Shown here: in pieces, positions 1-8,135 of the stretch
Numbering within the stretch: position 1 is the first letter of the stretch
Layout of the letters: every line of letters begins with the position of its first letter
Source of the DNA: JAMXLO01 sp963791495
GTDB lineage: Bacteria > Pseudomonadota > Alphaproteobacteria > Acetobacterales > Acetobacteraceae
Length of the DNA: 64,000 nucleotides
Reading direction: 5' to 3'
NCBI GenBank assembly: GCA_963791495.1
Contig: CAWBST010000030.1
Location: 124,001-188,000 of the forward strand
Position numbers and translations under genes: made by a program
The notes under the pieces: generated by a model
What the model saw: only the letters and a program-made list of their open reading frames with translations
The model's database searches: none
Told to the model about the DNA's origin: nothing

Positions 1-220
1 GCGCCGAGACCTGCGGGCGCTGCTTGCGTTCATGCTGGAGCGGTCTTTCGCGGGGTTGTGCTCCGCATCCATGCTGGCGCGCGCTGGCCCCGGCCGGGTG
101 CACATCGCAGGCAGCCCCTCCCTCCCGCCAGCTGGCGGTGCCGGCAATACGACTTCAGCCATCTGCTGAACCCGACATTCCGATAACCAAGTGGAAAGAG
201 TTCGGTGCTAGCGTCCTCGG

Positions 221-787
221 ATGGCGGACGCGGTGCATCTCGGACCGGCTGTTTCTCAGGCCGCCCGCGGCCATCACGGCAGTCAGGCTGGGCATGTGGC
301 GCGGGGTCGTGCCGGCGTGGGTTTCCGTCACGTACTGGCGGCCGCGATGACCGGTGCGCAGTCTCCGAGAGCCAGCGCATCGGTGGGTTCAGGCATCCAG
401 ACCGCGGCGCTGCACGTGCCGCTGCAGATGCCGGTGCAGATGGCCCATCCGAGATGGGTGGAGAAGCCTGACTCGGTCCTTCCGGCCCAGTCGGATGCGG
501 CACTGTCGCAGGCGATGAGCGCGGAAGGCGTGCCGCAATCGTGGCAGTCGGGGCTGCGCTTCATCATGGCACAGGAGTCCGGCGGCCAGGTGAACGCGAA
601 GAACCCTGTGCACTCGGCGCGCGGGTTGTTCCAGTTGACCGCGGCGAATTACCACCTCAATCCGAACGGTGCGGGCTCATTCGGCAACGCCGTGGAGGAG
701 GCGCAGGGCGGCATCCGTTACATCCAGCAGCGTTACGGCAGTGCCGACAACGCTGTGGCGTTCTGGCGGCAGCACCACTGGTATTGA
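221..787 (+). CDS. Lytic transglycosylase-like (SLT-fold) protein
   Basis: A 188-aa protein whose last ~80 residues (about 105-188) resemble a soluble lytic transglycosylase (goose-lysozyme-like) domain. Seen: a catalytic-type Glu in QESGGQVNAKNP, a GLFQLT core motif and the downstream NAVEEAQGGIRYIQQRYG helix, ending in a Trp-rich tail typical of small SLT proteins that process spore or phage-like cargo. The family cleaves the MurNAc-GlcNAc bond of peptidoglycan. The first ~100 residues are low-complexity and Ala/His/Gly-rich, with no clear signal peptide, so the start is uncertain and export is not shown. It is followed 50 bp later by ettA on the same strand. The domain call is fairly firm, the substrate and N-terminus are not. 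Confidence 0.7.
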   Translation: MADAVHLGPAVSQAARGHHGSQAGHVARGRAGVGFRHVLAAAMTGAQSPRASASVGSGIQTAALHVPLQMPVQMAHPRWVEKPDSVLPAQSDAALSQAMSAEGVPQSWQSGLRFIMAQESGGQVNAKNPVHSARGLFQLTAANYHLNPNGAGSFGNAVEEAQGGIRYIQQRYGSADNAVAFWRQHHWY

Positions 788-838
788 GCGGGGTGTAGCC
801 CCCACCTAGAACCCTCGCGCTAGTTCGAGGGTGGGGCC

Positions 839-2518
839 ATGGCCAGCTATCAGTACGTTTATGTCATGAAGGACCTGACCAAGGCCTTTCCCGGCGGCCG
901 CGAGGTATTTCGCGGCATCACGCTCGCTTTCCTGCCCGGCGTGAAGATCGGCGTGCTCGGCATCAACGGCGCCGGCAAATCGACGCTGATGAAGATCATG
1001 GCCGGAATCGACACAGATTTCGGCGGCGAGGCCTGGGCGGCGGAAGGCGCGCGTGTCGGCTACCTGGAGCAGGAACCGCAGCTCGATCCCGACAAGACCG
1101 TGGGGGAGAACGTCGAGGAGGCGTTCGCCGACCTGAAGTCGGCGCTGAGGCGGTTCAACGAAATCGCGGAAAAGTTCGCCGAGCCGATGAGCGAGGCGGA
1201 GATGAACGATCTGCTGGCCGAGCAGGCCGACCTGCAGACGAAGATCGACGCAGAGGAGGGCTGGGACCTCGACCGGCGCGTGGATATCGCGCTGGACGCG
1301 CTGCGCTGTCCGCCGGCGGAGGCGTCGGTCACCACCCTGTCGGGGGGCGAGCGGCGGCGCGTCGCGCTGTGCCGGCTGCTGCTGGAGAAGCCGGACCTGC
1401 TGCTGCTGGACGAGCCGACCAATCATCTGGATGCGGAAAGCGTCGCGTGGCTGGAGCGCACGCTGCACGACTACGCCGGCACGGTGATGATCGTGACGCA
1501 CGACCGCTATTTCCTCGACAACGTCACCGGCTGGATCCTGGAGATCGAGCGCGGGCGTGGCTATCCGTTCGAGGGCAACTACTCATCTTGGCTGGAGCAG
1601 AAGCGCAAGCGGCTGGCCCAGGAGGAGAAGGAGGAGAGCGCCCGCCAGCGCGCGCTGGCGATGGAGCAGGAGTGGATCGCCGCCTCGCCGCGTGCGCGCC
1701 AGGCGAAGAACCGCGCGCGCATCCAACGCTACGAGGAGATGCTGGCGCGATCGCAGGAGCAGGCGGCGGGCGTGGCGGAGATCGTCATTCCGCCGGGGCC
1801 GCGTCTCGGCAACGTGGTGATAGAGGCGGAAGGGCTGCGCAAGGGCTACGGCAACAATCTGCTGATCGACGATCTGAATTTCCGGCTGCCGCCGGGCGGC
1901 ATCGTCGGGGTGATCGGTCCGAACGGCGCGGGCAAGACGACGCTGTTCCGCATGATCATCGGGCAAGAGCAGCCGGACGCCGGCAGCCTACGTGTCGGCG
2001 AGACGGTGAAGCTGGGCTACGTCGATCAGTCGCGCGATAGCCTGAACGCGAACAACACGGTGTGGCAGGAGATCAGCGGCGGCGAGGACATTGTCTACCT
2101 CGGCAAGCGCGGGGTGCCGTCGCGGGCTTATGTGGGGGCGTTCAACTTCAAGGGGCCGGACCAGCAGAAGAAGGTCGGCATCCTGTCGGGCGGCGAGCGC
2201 AACCGGGTGCACCTGGCGAAGATGCTGAAGGTCGAGCACAACGTGATCCTGCTGGATGAGCCCACCAACGATCTGGATGTCGATACGCTGCGTGCGCTGG
2301 AGGATGCGCTGATCGAGTTCGCCGGCTGCGCGGTGATCATCAGCCACGACCGGTGGTTTTTGGACCGGCTGGCGACGCACATCCTGTCGTTCGAGGGTGA
2401 CAGCCGAGTGGAATGGTTCGAAGGAAACTTCGAGGCGTATGAAGAGGACAAGCGGCGGCGGCTGGGCGATGCGGCGGTGGAGCCGCATCGGATCAAGTAC
2501 CGGCCGATCGCACGGTGA
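839..2518 (+). CDS. ettA: Energy-dependent translational throttle protein EttA (ABC-F ATPase)
   Basis: A 559-aa ABC-F protein close to the usual EttA length (about 555 aa). It has two ATP-binding cassettes and no membrane domain. The first P-loop GINGAGKST is at residues 41-49, with LSGGERRRVAL near 168 and LLLLDEPTNHLD near 187. The second P-loop GPNGAGKTT is near 361, with LSGGERNRVHL near 450 and a second Walker B. The charged linker between the cassettes (about 240-320) fits the P-site tRNA interaction motif. EttA binds the ribosomal E site and gates entry into elongation according to ATP/ADP ratio. The last 153 bp recur downstream as partial copies (3601-3753 and 4310-4362), making this gene end a likely insertion point. 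Start ATG at 839 gives the canonical N-terminus (MASYQYVYVMKDLTK). Confidence 0.95.
   Translation: MASYQYVYVMKDLTKAFPGGREVFRGITLAFLPGVKIGVLGINGAGKSTLMKIMAGIDTDFGGEAWAAEGARVGYLEQEPQLDPDKTVGENVEEAFADLKSALRRFNEIAEKFAEPMSEAEMNDLLAEQADLQTKIDAEEGWDLDRRVDIALDALRCPPAEASVTTLSGGERRRVALCRLLLEKPDLLLLDEPTNHLDAESVAWLERTLHDYAGTVMIVTHDRYFLDNVTGWILEIERGRGYPFEGNYSSWLEQKRKRLAQEEKEESARQRALAMEQEWIAASPRARQAKNRARIQRYEEMLARSQEQAAGVAEIVIPPGPRLGNVVIEAEGLRKGYGNNLLIDDLNFRLPPGGIVGVIGPNGAGKTTLFRMIIGQEQPDAGSLRVGETVKLGYVDQSRDSLNANNTVWQEISGGEDIVYLGKRGVPSRAYVGAFNFKGPDQQKKVGILSGGERNRVHLAKMLKVEHNVILLDEPTNDLDVDTLRALEDALIEFAGCAVIISHDRWFLDRLATHILSFEGDSRVEWFEGNFEAYEEDKRRRLGDAAVEPHRIKYRPIAR
2366..2518 (+). repeat. ettA 3' end, copy 1 (intact, in gene)
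   Basis: The last 153 bp of ettA, from the codon for Arg in RLATHILSFEG to the TGA. It is the reference copy for two downstream partial duplicates. Copy 2 (3601-3753) aligns over the whole 153 bp without gaps, with most differences at third codon positions. Copy 3 (4310-4362) matches the last 53 bp (2466-2518) at 51 of 53 positions by my hand alignment. The three copies bracket two small gene cassettes. Confidence 0.9.
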
Positions 2519-2540
2519 TACCGGGTACGTGGGGCGTGGC

Positions 2541-2580
2541 GCGCCGGAGGAGGACCAAACGAGTCTTTCTCCTCCGGCGC
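2541..2580. terminator. Strong hairpin between ettA and the convergent gene
   Basis: A perfect 12-bp inverted repeat (2541-2552 with 2569-2580, arm GCGCCGGAGGAG) around a 16-base loop, lying 22 bp after the ettA stop and 18 bp before the 3' end of the convergent minus-strand gene. There is no long T-run on either side, so a bidirectional terminator is inferred from position and stem strength only. Confidence 0.6.
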
Positions 2581-2598
2581 TGAAACGCCCCCGAACGT

Positions 2599-3351
2599 TC
2601 AGGCTACATGCAATGTTTCGGTCGTGTGTCCGGAGAATTGTGGTCCCCAGCCTTCGCCGAAAATCGTGGCCCCAGTGACCGAGTCCACCACCGCGTGTCC
2701 TGCACCGCCAAAGTTTATCGTGTAGTCGCCCGGGCTGAGACCCTCGATCATCGCCCACCGGCCTACCTCTTCAGTGTAGGGGAGGTTTTTAACAGATGGG
2801 TCGAGGGCTGTTATGCCGAAGGTCCTAAAGTAGTTCATAATCCAGCTGTCGGGCGTCACCTTGCCTAGCGCAAATTTGCCCGAGTCCTCAGCGTAGCGCG
2901 AGGCGGTTCCCTCATGCAGGTCGACAATCGGTGTAGTCTCGCCGACTTTGGTGATAGTCAGATATGAGTCGTAGATGCTGTCCTGAACGAGACCAGTGAC
3001 GTATTTGGCCTCATCAGCGTACGAACCTCGATCCGGGTAGTAGCCGGAAATGGTCTCGATTCCCTTGCCTTCAGTGTCGAAGGCGTTGATCCTCGGAACG
3101 AGGATCGGCTTCCCCGCTGGGACATCAATCGTCTGCCCGCCAGGCCCACCTGCCAGGAAGAAGATCTTGCCGTCGTTATGATAGTGAGTCGCCGCGTACG
3201 AGGCCGAGTCCAGTGGGCCCGACCCCGCCGGCGCACCAAGGGCCCATTTCGTCCAGTCATGCGTCCATTCGGCAATGGTCTCCCCGGCCACCTTCGCAGT
3301 CGGATCGTCTATAACTACACCCTTATGGTTTTGAGCATTGTCAGTGGTCAC
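2599..3351 (-). CDS. Uncharacterised protein, first ettA-tail cassette
   Basis: About 250 aa if it starts at the GTG at 3351. The open frame continues upstream to 3723, but that part runs antisense through an ettA fragment and AT-richer DNA and does not read like protein. Seen: AEWTHDWTKWALGAPAG near the start, KIFFLAGGPGGQTIDVPAGKPILVPRIN, then LSPGDYTINFGGAGHAV and a beta-rich C-terminus. This pattern (AEWT..WW.WA, VFFLAG, VP.GKPI..P..N, LSPG.HT..FGG) is familiar from a broad family of hypothetical bacterial proteins with no assigned function. No convincing signal peptide is visible with this start. It is alone between ettA-tail copies 1 and 2, convergent with ettA, which suggests acquired cargo. 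Confidence 0.65.
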   Translation of the reverse strand: MTTDNAQNHKGVVIDDPTAKVAGETIAEWTHDWTKWALGAPAGSGPLDSASYAATHYHNDGKIFFLAGGPGGQTIDVPAGKPILVPRINAFDTEGKGIETISGYYPDRGSYADEAKYVTGLVQDSIYDSYLTITKVGETTPIVDLHEGTASRYAEDSGKFALGKVTPDSWIMNYFRTFGITALDPSVKNLPYTEEVGRWAMIEGLSPGDYTINFGGAGHAVVDSVTGATIFGEGWGPQFSGHTTETLHVA

Positions 3352-3600
3352 TGAGCATTTCTGTTCTCCTCGATAGAAAACAACTTCATCAAATCTCTCT
3401 GTCGAGCCTACGTCATTGATGCAAATCAACCGTAGCGATAAGCAAACGGTCAAGTTGTTGGTTTCCACGTGCCCGTTTGTTGTTTCAGGCGTCTGCTGGC
3501 TCAGCCAAAGGCAAGTTCGAGCGTCAGGATTATTTGAATATTCTTGCGACTGTTGATGCATGGTGGTCATGGAAAGGTTCACGATCATTGATTCTGGTAT

Positions 3601-3753
3601 CGGCTGGCAACGCACATCCTGTCGTTCGAGGGCGACAGCCGGGTGGAATGGTTCGAGGGGAATTTCAAAGCGTATGAAGAGGACAAGCGGCGTCGGCTGG
3701 ACGCAGACGCGACGGAGCCGCACCGGATCAAGTGCCGGCCGATCGCTCGGTGA
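3601..3753 (+). repeat. ettA 3' end, copy 2 (displaced, diverged)
   Basis: A 153-bp gene fragment aligning gap-free to 2366-2518. It keeps an open frame encoding the last 50 residues of an EttA (RLATHILSFEGDSRVEWFEG at its start) plus its own TGA. Most changes are synonymous, while several residues differ near the end (LDADATEPHRIKC in place of LGDAAVEPHRIKY). The pattern implies that it evolved under selection as part of a functional ettA before being cut off. No start codon or ribosome site serves it now. It begins abruptly at 3601 after unrelated DNA. Confidence 0.9.
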
Positions 3754-3816
3754 GGCCTAGGCAATACCAGAGCATCTCGCGGCATCTGCGTTAGAAGATG
3801 ACGCTGGTATGATAGC

Positions 3817-4007
3817 GTGACGACCCGTGTCGTGAACCGGCTCCGACGAGAGTGACGGACGGAGTGGTCGGGCAAGGGGTCGCACGCGTGTTCACCAAGT
3901 CAGGTCACGACAATATCCCGGTGCCGAACCATCGCGGCGACCTCCCGACCGGAACGCTGCGCTCGATCGCACGAGCTGCCGGTTGGGAATGGCCGCCGCA
4001 GCGATGA
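3817..4007 (+). pseudogene. hicA: Decayed HicA-family toxin
   Basis: The last ~40 codons encode a recognisable HicA C-terminus: VFTKSGHDNIPVPNHRGDLP, then GTLRSIARAAGW and a stop at 4005-4007, just ahead of an intact hicB. HicA is a small mRNA endonuclease with a double-stranded RNA-binding fold. Upstream, a possible GTG start at 3817 gives a HicA-like first helix (TTRVVNRLRRE), but that frame hits TGA at 3853. The expected G-S-H motif with the catalytic histidine (GKGSH, about 3872-3886) lies in another frame. At least two small indels are therefore needed to rebuild the protein. The toxin is judged inactive. The exact 5' end is unsure. Confidence 0.65.
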
Positions 4008-4018
4008 AGGAGAGGACG

Positions 4019-4300
4019 ATGGCGCACTACTATGCGATTGCCGAGCGCGGGCAGGGTCGCACTTGGTGGATCAGCTTCCCCGGGCGCGACGGGATCGTCT
4101 CCGCCGCTGATGATGCCGGTGACATCATCGCACAGGCGCAGGATGCGCTGGCGTCGGCCGCCATGCATGAGGAGGGCCGGCTGCCGCTGTCGGTCGAGGA
4201 AGGCGCCAAGCCGCCGACGGACATGTCCGAATTCGAGCAGCCTATTATGATCGTGCTCATCCCTTTCGCCGCACCGGCGACACGCGCCGCGGCAGAATAA
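4019..4300 (+). CDS. hicB: HicB-family antitoxin (apparently orphaned)
   Basis: A 93-aa protein with the HicB partial RNase-H-like fold pattern: HYYAIAERGQGRTWWISFPG at residues 2-21, the GIVSAADDAGDIIAQAQDAL helix, then RLPLSVEE and a hydrophobic final strand (QPIMIVLIPF). HicB neutralises HicA and usually represses the operon. No C-terminal DNA-binding domain is visible, so it is the short form. Start ATG at 4019 is chosen because a strong ribosome site (GAAGGAGAGG) precedes it; an earlier in-frame ATG at 3983 lies inside the hicA remnant. It starts 12 bp after the broken hicA and lies between ettA-tail copies 2 and 3. Confidence 0.82.
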   Translation: MAHYYAIAERGQGRTWWISFPGRDGIVSAADDAGDIIAQAQDALASAAMHEEGRLPLSVEEGAKPPTDMSEFEQPIMIVLIPFAAPATRAAAE

Positions 4301-4309
4301 ACTGATGAT

Positions 4310-4362
4310 GCGATGCGGCGGTGGAGCCGCATCGGATCAAGTACCGGCCGATCACGCGGTGA
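4310..4362 (+). repeat. ettA 3' end, copy 3 (53 bp)
   Basis: A 53-bp fragment nearly identical (51/53 by hand) to ettA positions 2466-2518, including the stop codon. It begins 9 bp after the hicB stop codon. It resembles copy 1 more than copy 2 does, so the cassette boundaries are not all the same age. No open frame precedes it. Confidence 0.88.
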
Positions 4363-4389
4363 GCAAGTCGTCGGGTACAGCCGCGACGA

Positions 4390-4830
4390 TTAGCCGGGAC
4401 AGTGTCCAAACTTGCACGTCAGGCTGCTTTCGGTGGTATTGGTTTCGACCAGCTTGCCACCTGAGCCAAACACGAACGTTACGCTATGTGTCGTGATCGT
4501 AGTCTCGGCACCGCCAGCCCACCGAGCATACGCTACATGGCTCTGTGCATTCCCTGCGGCGCTCTTGGAAGTATAGGTCAACGCGAGACCACCATCAGGG
4601 TTTTGAACCGTTTGCTGCGGTTGACCGAGTTTCGCTTCAACCTCAGTCACGGTCGTGACGCCCTTCTGAAATTGGTCAATCTGAGCCTGATCGACCTGGA
4701 TTCCGCTCGTCTTGGCTGCGTTCGAAGCCGATGTTGTGGTTGCTGCGACTATGTTGGGTATGACACAGCCCGACAGGAGCAGTCCGCAGCCAAGCAGGGC
4801 GACTGGCAGGATAATGGGATGCCAACGCAT
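4390..4830 (-). CDS. Small lipoprotein with BamE/SmpA-like region
   Basis: A 146-aa predicted lipoprotein. Start ATG at 4830 (MRWHPIILPVALLGCGLLLS) gives a signal peptide ending in a lipobox LLSGC near residue 22; a purine-rich site (GGCGAAAAGAAG) precedes it. Residues ~50-85 (FQKGVTTVTEVEAKLGQPQQ) match the helix-strand pattern of the BamE/SmpA/OmlA fold, in which a G-x-T-x3-V-x2-LG-P stretch recurs. The rest is strand-rich, with a Cys pair near the end (LTCKFGHCPG). The likely location is the periplasmic face of a membrane. A role in outer-membrane assembly is only a fold-level guess. It lies directly after ettA-tail copy 3. Confidence 0.75.
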   Translation of the reverse strand: MRWHPIILPVALLGCGLLLSGCVIPNIVAATTTSASNAAKTSGIQVDQAQIDQFQKGVTTVTEVEAKLGQPQQTVQNPDGGLALTYTSKSAAGNAQSHVAYARWAGGAETTITTHSVTFVFGSGGKLVETNTTESSLTCKFGHCPG

Positions 4831-5200
4831 CTTCTTTTCGCCTTCCCAGAGATTTGGAATATTCCGTAATCGACATAGTGCAAACTCTGGCCGATAACGT
4901 CTTTGATGTGGATCAAACATGGCTATTGATCGAAGGATCAACTCCCGATTGTCGAACGGATGGCGCCGGCGGCAGGCCACATGCGGTGACGCGCTTCCTG
5001 CAAGCGGGGCTGGCGGAATACCCGTCACGTAACGGCCCCGCCGCACGTCTCCCGAGTCCGGCGCCTCAGTGCCGCAAGCTGCGCGAATGAACGGGCGACG
5101 GCCCCCCTGATCGATGGGCGGTCGCACGTCTGAAAGTGAGGGAACCTGCGCCAGTCAATTTGGTTGGGGTGTCTCGGGCGTGCAAAGGACAAGAGACACA
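4831..5200. other. 370-bp intergenic stretch, no gene recognised
   Basis: This lies between two divergently oriented lipoprotein genes and must carry both promoters. I see no convincing coding frame, RNA gene or repeat; the short frames here lack a ribosome site and family resemblance. Confidence 0.5.
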
Positions 5201-5389
5201 ATGCGAATTCTGCTGCCGGTCTTGGCTGTGATCACCCTCGGCCTAGGTGCATGCCATCAGGAAGGGCCAGCCGAACGTGCGGGCCGAAACCTGGACAATG
5301 CCGGTCAGCGGATCGGCGACACCCTCGATCCACCTCAAGGCCCGGTACAGAACGCGGGGCGGAAGGTCGACCGAGCACTTGGCAATTGA
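5201..5389 (+). CDS. Small predicted lipoprotein (62 aa)
   Basis: Start ATG at 5201 gives a short signal peptide MRILLPVLAVITLGLGAC with a lipobox LGAC, so Cys18 would be lipidated. The mature part is small and hydrophilic: an AERAGRNLDNAGQRIGDTLD segment followed by GPVQNAGRKVDRALGN, i.e. two related amphipathic units (AGRNLD / AGRKVD). Entericidin-like and similar tiny envelope lipoproteins look like this, but no specific function can be assigned. The next gene downstream (5486) is also very small and hydrophilic. Confidence 0.7.
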   Translation: MRILLPVLAVITLGLGACHQEGPAERAGRNLDNAGQRIGDTLDPPQGPVQNAGRKVDRALGN

Positions 5390-5485
5390 CGCTCCGCCCT
5401 CATCGGGAACCGGAACCGAAGCGATCGATTTTGGAACCCGGCACCCGGGCAAACGTTTCAGCGACGCTGAAGAAGGGGAGCACTC

Positions 5486-5632
5486 ATGGCGAAGGAAAAA
5501 ACCAAGTCCGAGGACATGATTCCTCAAGCTGACAAGCAGGCACAAACTGATATTGCCCAGCACGAGGGCCACGAAGGAGCGCAGGCTCGCGTGATCAATC
5601 GCGAGAAGGCGGAAGAGAGCAAGAAGGACTGA
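5486..5632 (+). CDS. Very small highly charged protein (48 aa)
   Basis: A 48-codon gene with a good ribosome site (AGGGGAG) 6 bases before ATG 5486 and stop at 5630-5632. The product starts MAKEKTKSEDMIPQADKQAQ and ends KAEESKKD. It is almost entirely charged or polar, with no hydrophobic core, and is probably disordered in isolation. It is followed immediately by a perfect hairpin (5641-5667), which supports a real transcription unit. Function unknown. Confidence 0.6.
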   Translation: MAKEKTKSEDMIPQADKQAQTDIAQHEGHEGAQARVINREKAEESKKD

Positions 5633-5640
5633 TCGTGCAT

Positions 5641-5667
5641 GATCCCTGCCGATCCTCGGCAGGGATC
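5641..5667. terminator. Perfect 12-bp hairpin after the 48-aa gene
   Basis: Arms 5641-5652 (GATCCCTGCCGA) and 5656-5667 are exact inverted complements around a 3-base loop, 8 bp after a stop codon and upstream of the convergent amidase gene's end. No U-tract follows, so terminator function is inferred. Confidence 0.6.
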
Positions 5668-5727
5668 ACCCCGGCTGGCAAGCAACGGCGCCGGTTTGCC
5701 GCGCGAGGCGCGAGGTCGTGTCGGCCC

Positions 5728-8055
5728 TCACGACAACGGGCCAAATGCCGGCGGCGGGATGCGGCGCTTTGAGGCCGCCTCGTAGGCGGACGCAATCCGC
5801 AGCAGCACATCTTCGCGACCCGGTTCGGCACGGAATACCAGCGAAAACGGCAGTCCCGGTGCCGGGATCGTGGTCGGCGTGTCAGTTGCGACGGCGAGAT
5901 AGCGCGTACGATCGGGGCTCAGCTTGAATACCGGATCGTAGACGGTGGTCACGTAGCCGGCCGGGACCAGCACCTCGGTCAGACCCGCGTTCGGACCGTA
6001 GAATGATTCGAGGCGCAGGTTCTGCCGCACCCCGGGCTCCGGTGCGCCGCCGATCTTGGCCGGCGGCAATGGCGTGTGCAGCCGGACCAGCGCGTCGAGG
6101 CGGTTCTCCAGCATCACCATCATGTCGACCCGGCGCAGCAGCTCACGCAGCATGATGCGCTCGTCGACGCCCTGACGGCCGCCGAGCGTGTTGCGCGGAT
6201 CGGCGACCTCCTCCCAGTTGCGGAACGCGGCGCGGCCGTCATCGCCCCAGAACTTGGAACGCCGGTTGAGCGCGGCGAAATCCGTGAGCGTCTCGGTGAA
6301 GCCGCGCGCCTTCCAATCGGCCGCCCGGCGGCTCAGATATTGCCGGATGTGAAAGCGGAACGACATCGCCAGCTCCTGGTCCTGGATCGTGGCGATGTCG
6401 AGGTTCGCGGGCGGCTCGATCCGCCCTTCGGCAAGTTCGACGCAATAGTCGATCGGCGTGAGCGAGCCGGTGCCGAAGAATTTGCCGGGTGCGAACTCGG
6501 TCGGTCGGATCGCTGCCGCGAACTCCTTGAACAACGGCTCGCCGCTCGGTGTCAGGCGGAACAGTAGGTCGGGCATGAACACCGGCACCAGCCGCGCGAG
6601 CGCTGCGCGGAAGTCGGGGTTCATCTGCTCGATGTCCGGGTCCGGGGGCCAGGCGGGGTCGGTCGATTCGACCAGTGTGGCGCCGAGCCTTGCGCCGAGC
6701 ATCGCCTTGATCTCCGCGGCGGCGGCGGTGGCGATCGGCACTGGCGCCTTTTCGCCAGGCAGCACCAGCATCAACTCGCGGACGATGCCGATGCGCACGC
6801 CGCTGAGCGATCCCGGCGAACCGGGCATCGTCGCGTGACTGGCGTAGGGCGTCGGCAGAACCGATGAGCGCGGCACTGTCGTGTAGGGATCGCGCGGATC
6901 GTAATAGCCCGTGACCGGATCCTTGAGCGCGTCGAGCACCTTGGCGCAATCGGTGATGGTGCGAGCGAGGATGCCGCTGCGGTCACAATAAATGTCGGCG
7001 CCGATCGCGCCACCGTCGAAGCCGAGCATCGCCTTGTGCGGCAGGATCAGCGCTACGGCGTTGTGGTTGGCCGGGCCGCGACATGAGGCGCGGGTTTCCT
7101 CGCCGAGACTGCACATCACCAGGTTTGCGCTGACCGACACGCCTGATCCGGAGCTCGAGCCGAGCGAGGCCGCGCGTGTCGTGTCATATGAGTTGGCGGG
7201 ATTGCCGGCCCAGCTGCTGCGCTGATAGCCCAGCACCGACGGCAGCACCTTGTCGGGGCTGTGTCGGCCGCCGGGATCGCCGGCGCGTCCGTTGTATTCG
7301 GTGTTGACCGCCTTGGCGAAGATGATGGCGCCCTTGTTGCGGAGCTGTTCGACCAGCACATGGTCACGCGCCGGGAAATCGATGTCGTAGTTCGCGTCGC
7401 CGCCCGCGGTGGTGCGCATGTCCTTGGTGTCGAACGGGTCCTTGAACGAGAACACCACGCCGTACATCGGCATCGCTTGCAGGTCGGGATTTCGCCCGTA
7501 GAGCGCATCGAGCTCGGCCGCCCGTTCGAGTGCATCGGGCAACTGGCGAAACATCTCGCAGACCGGCGGAGCGCCCGGCGGCAACGATCCGAGCGACGGG
7601 TGACGGTCGAACTCGCCGCGACAGGTGACCGAACGCTCGCCGCGGATGTTGAGCGTCGCCAGCGCGTTCAGCTGACCGGCGTTGGGGATGCCGGTGATCA
7701 TGCCGTATTGCTGCTGGACGCCGGGATCGGAGGCTGTCGCTTCCATGCGGCCGAATTCGAGCGGCCTGCCACGATACTGGTCGAGGTCCGGCAGGATGGT
7801 CGAGGCTTTGACCGTCTCGGTCGGGAAGCGGAGCGGCGCAAGCGCGCGCACCGCACCTGGTGATTCGGGGATCGTCGCGCCGTCCTCGGTGACGAGTAAG
7901 CTGGCGACACCGTTATAGGCCCGGGCTCGCTCGATGTAGTGCTGCACGACTGCGACGCACGTCGTCTGGCCGGCGCGGATTGCCGCGTGCAGCTGCTCGA
8001 TCGTCGCCTCTTCGAGACTGAACGGCGTGTCAGTGGCACCCTGCTTCTCTGTCAT
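5728..8055 (-). CDS. Amidase-signature family hydrolase, unusually long
   Basis: About 775 aa from ATG 8055. The amidase-signature catalytic elements are present: the Lys in FSFKDPFDTKDMRTT near residue 205 and the Ser-rich SLGSSSGSGVSVSANL segment near 300 with the following SLGEETRASCRGPA, giving the Ser-cis-Ser-Lys triad. The family hydrolyses amides, nitrile-derived amides or peptide C-terminal amides in the cytoplasm. Typical members are 450-550 aa; the extra length sits in an insertion before the catalytic Lys and a long C-terminal half. No signal peptide. It is divergent from the MmgE/PrpD gene (8136) with only 80 bp between starts, so the two may share regulation. The substrate cannot be told. 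Confidence 0.85.
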   Translation of the reverse strand: MTEKQGATDTPFSLEEATIEQLHAAIRAGQTTCVAVVQHYIERARAYNGVASLLVTEDGATIPESPGAVRALAPLRFPTETVKASTILPDLDQYRGRPLEFGRMEATASDPGVQQQYGMITGIPNAGQLNALATLNIRGERSVTCRGEFDRHPSLGSLPPGAPPVCEMFRQLPDALERAAELDALYGRNPDLQAMPMYGVVFSFKDPFDTKDMRTTAGGDANYDIDFPARDHVLVEQLRNKGAIIFAKAVNTEYNGRAGDPGGRHSPDKVLPSVLGYQRSSWAGNPANSYDTTRAASLGSSSGSGVSVSANLVMCSLGEETRASCRGPANHNAVALILPHKAMLGFDGGAIGADIYCDRSGILARTITDCAKVLDALKDPVTGYYDPRDPYTTVPRSSVLPTPYASHATMPGSPGSLSGVRIGIVRELMLVLPGEKAPVPIATAAAAEIKAMLGARLGATLVESTDPAWPPDPDIEQMNPDFRAALARLVPVFMPDLLFRLTPSGEPLFKEFAAAIRPTEFAPGKFFGTGSLTPIDYCVELAEGRIEPPANLDIATIQDQELAMSFRFHIRQYLSRRAADWKARGFTETLTDFAALNRRSKFWGDDGRAAFRNWEEVADPRNTLGGRQGVDERIMLRELLRRVDMMVMLENRLDALVRLHTPLPPAKIGGAPEPGVRQNLRLESFYGPNAGLTEVLVPAGYVTTVYDPVFKLSPDRTRYLAVATDTPTTIPAPGLPFSLVFRAEPGREDVLLRIASAYEAASKRRIPPPAFGPLS

Positions 8056-8135
8056 GTGCTTGTCCTTCCAGCCCCGGCGCACTGTGGCGATCCGGCTCGC
8101 GGGAGGATAGCGTCGGCGCATCGGGAGGACACGCG

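Noticed and set aside
3351..3723. Longer version of the cassette 1 gene starting at 3723
   Set aside because: The extra 124 codons run antisense through the second ettA tail and AT-richer DNA, so a later start is preferred.
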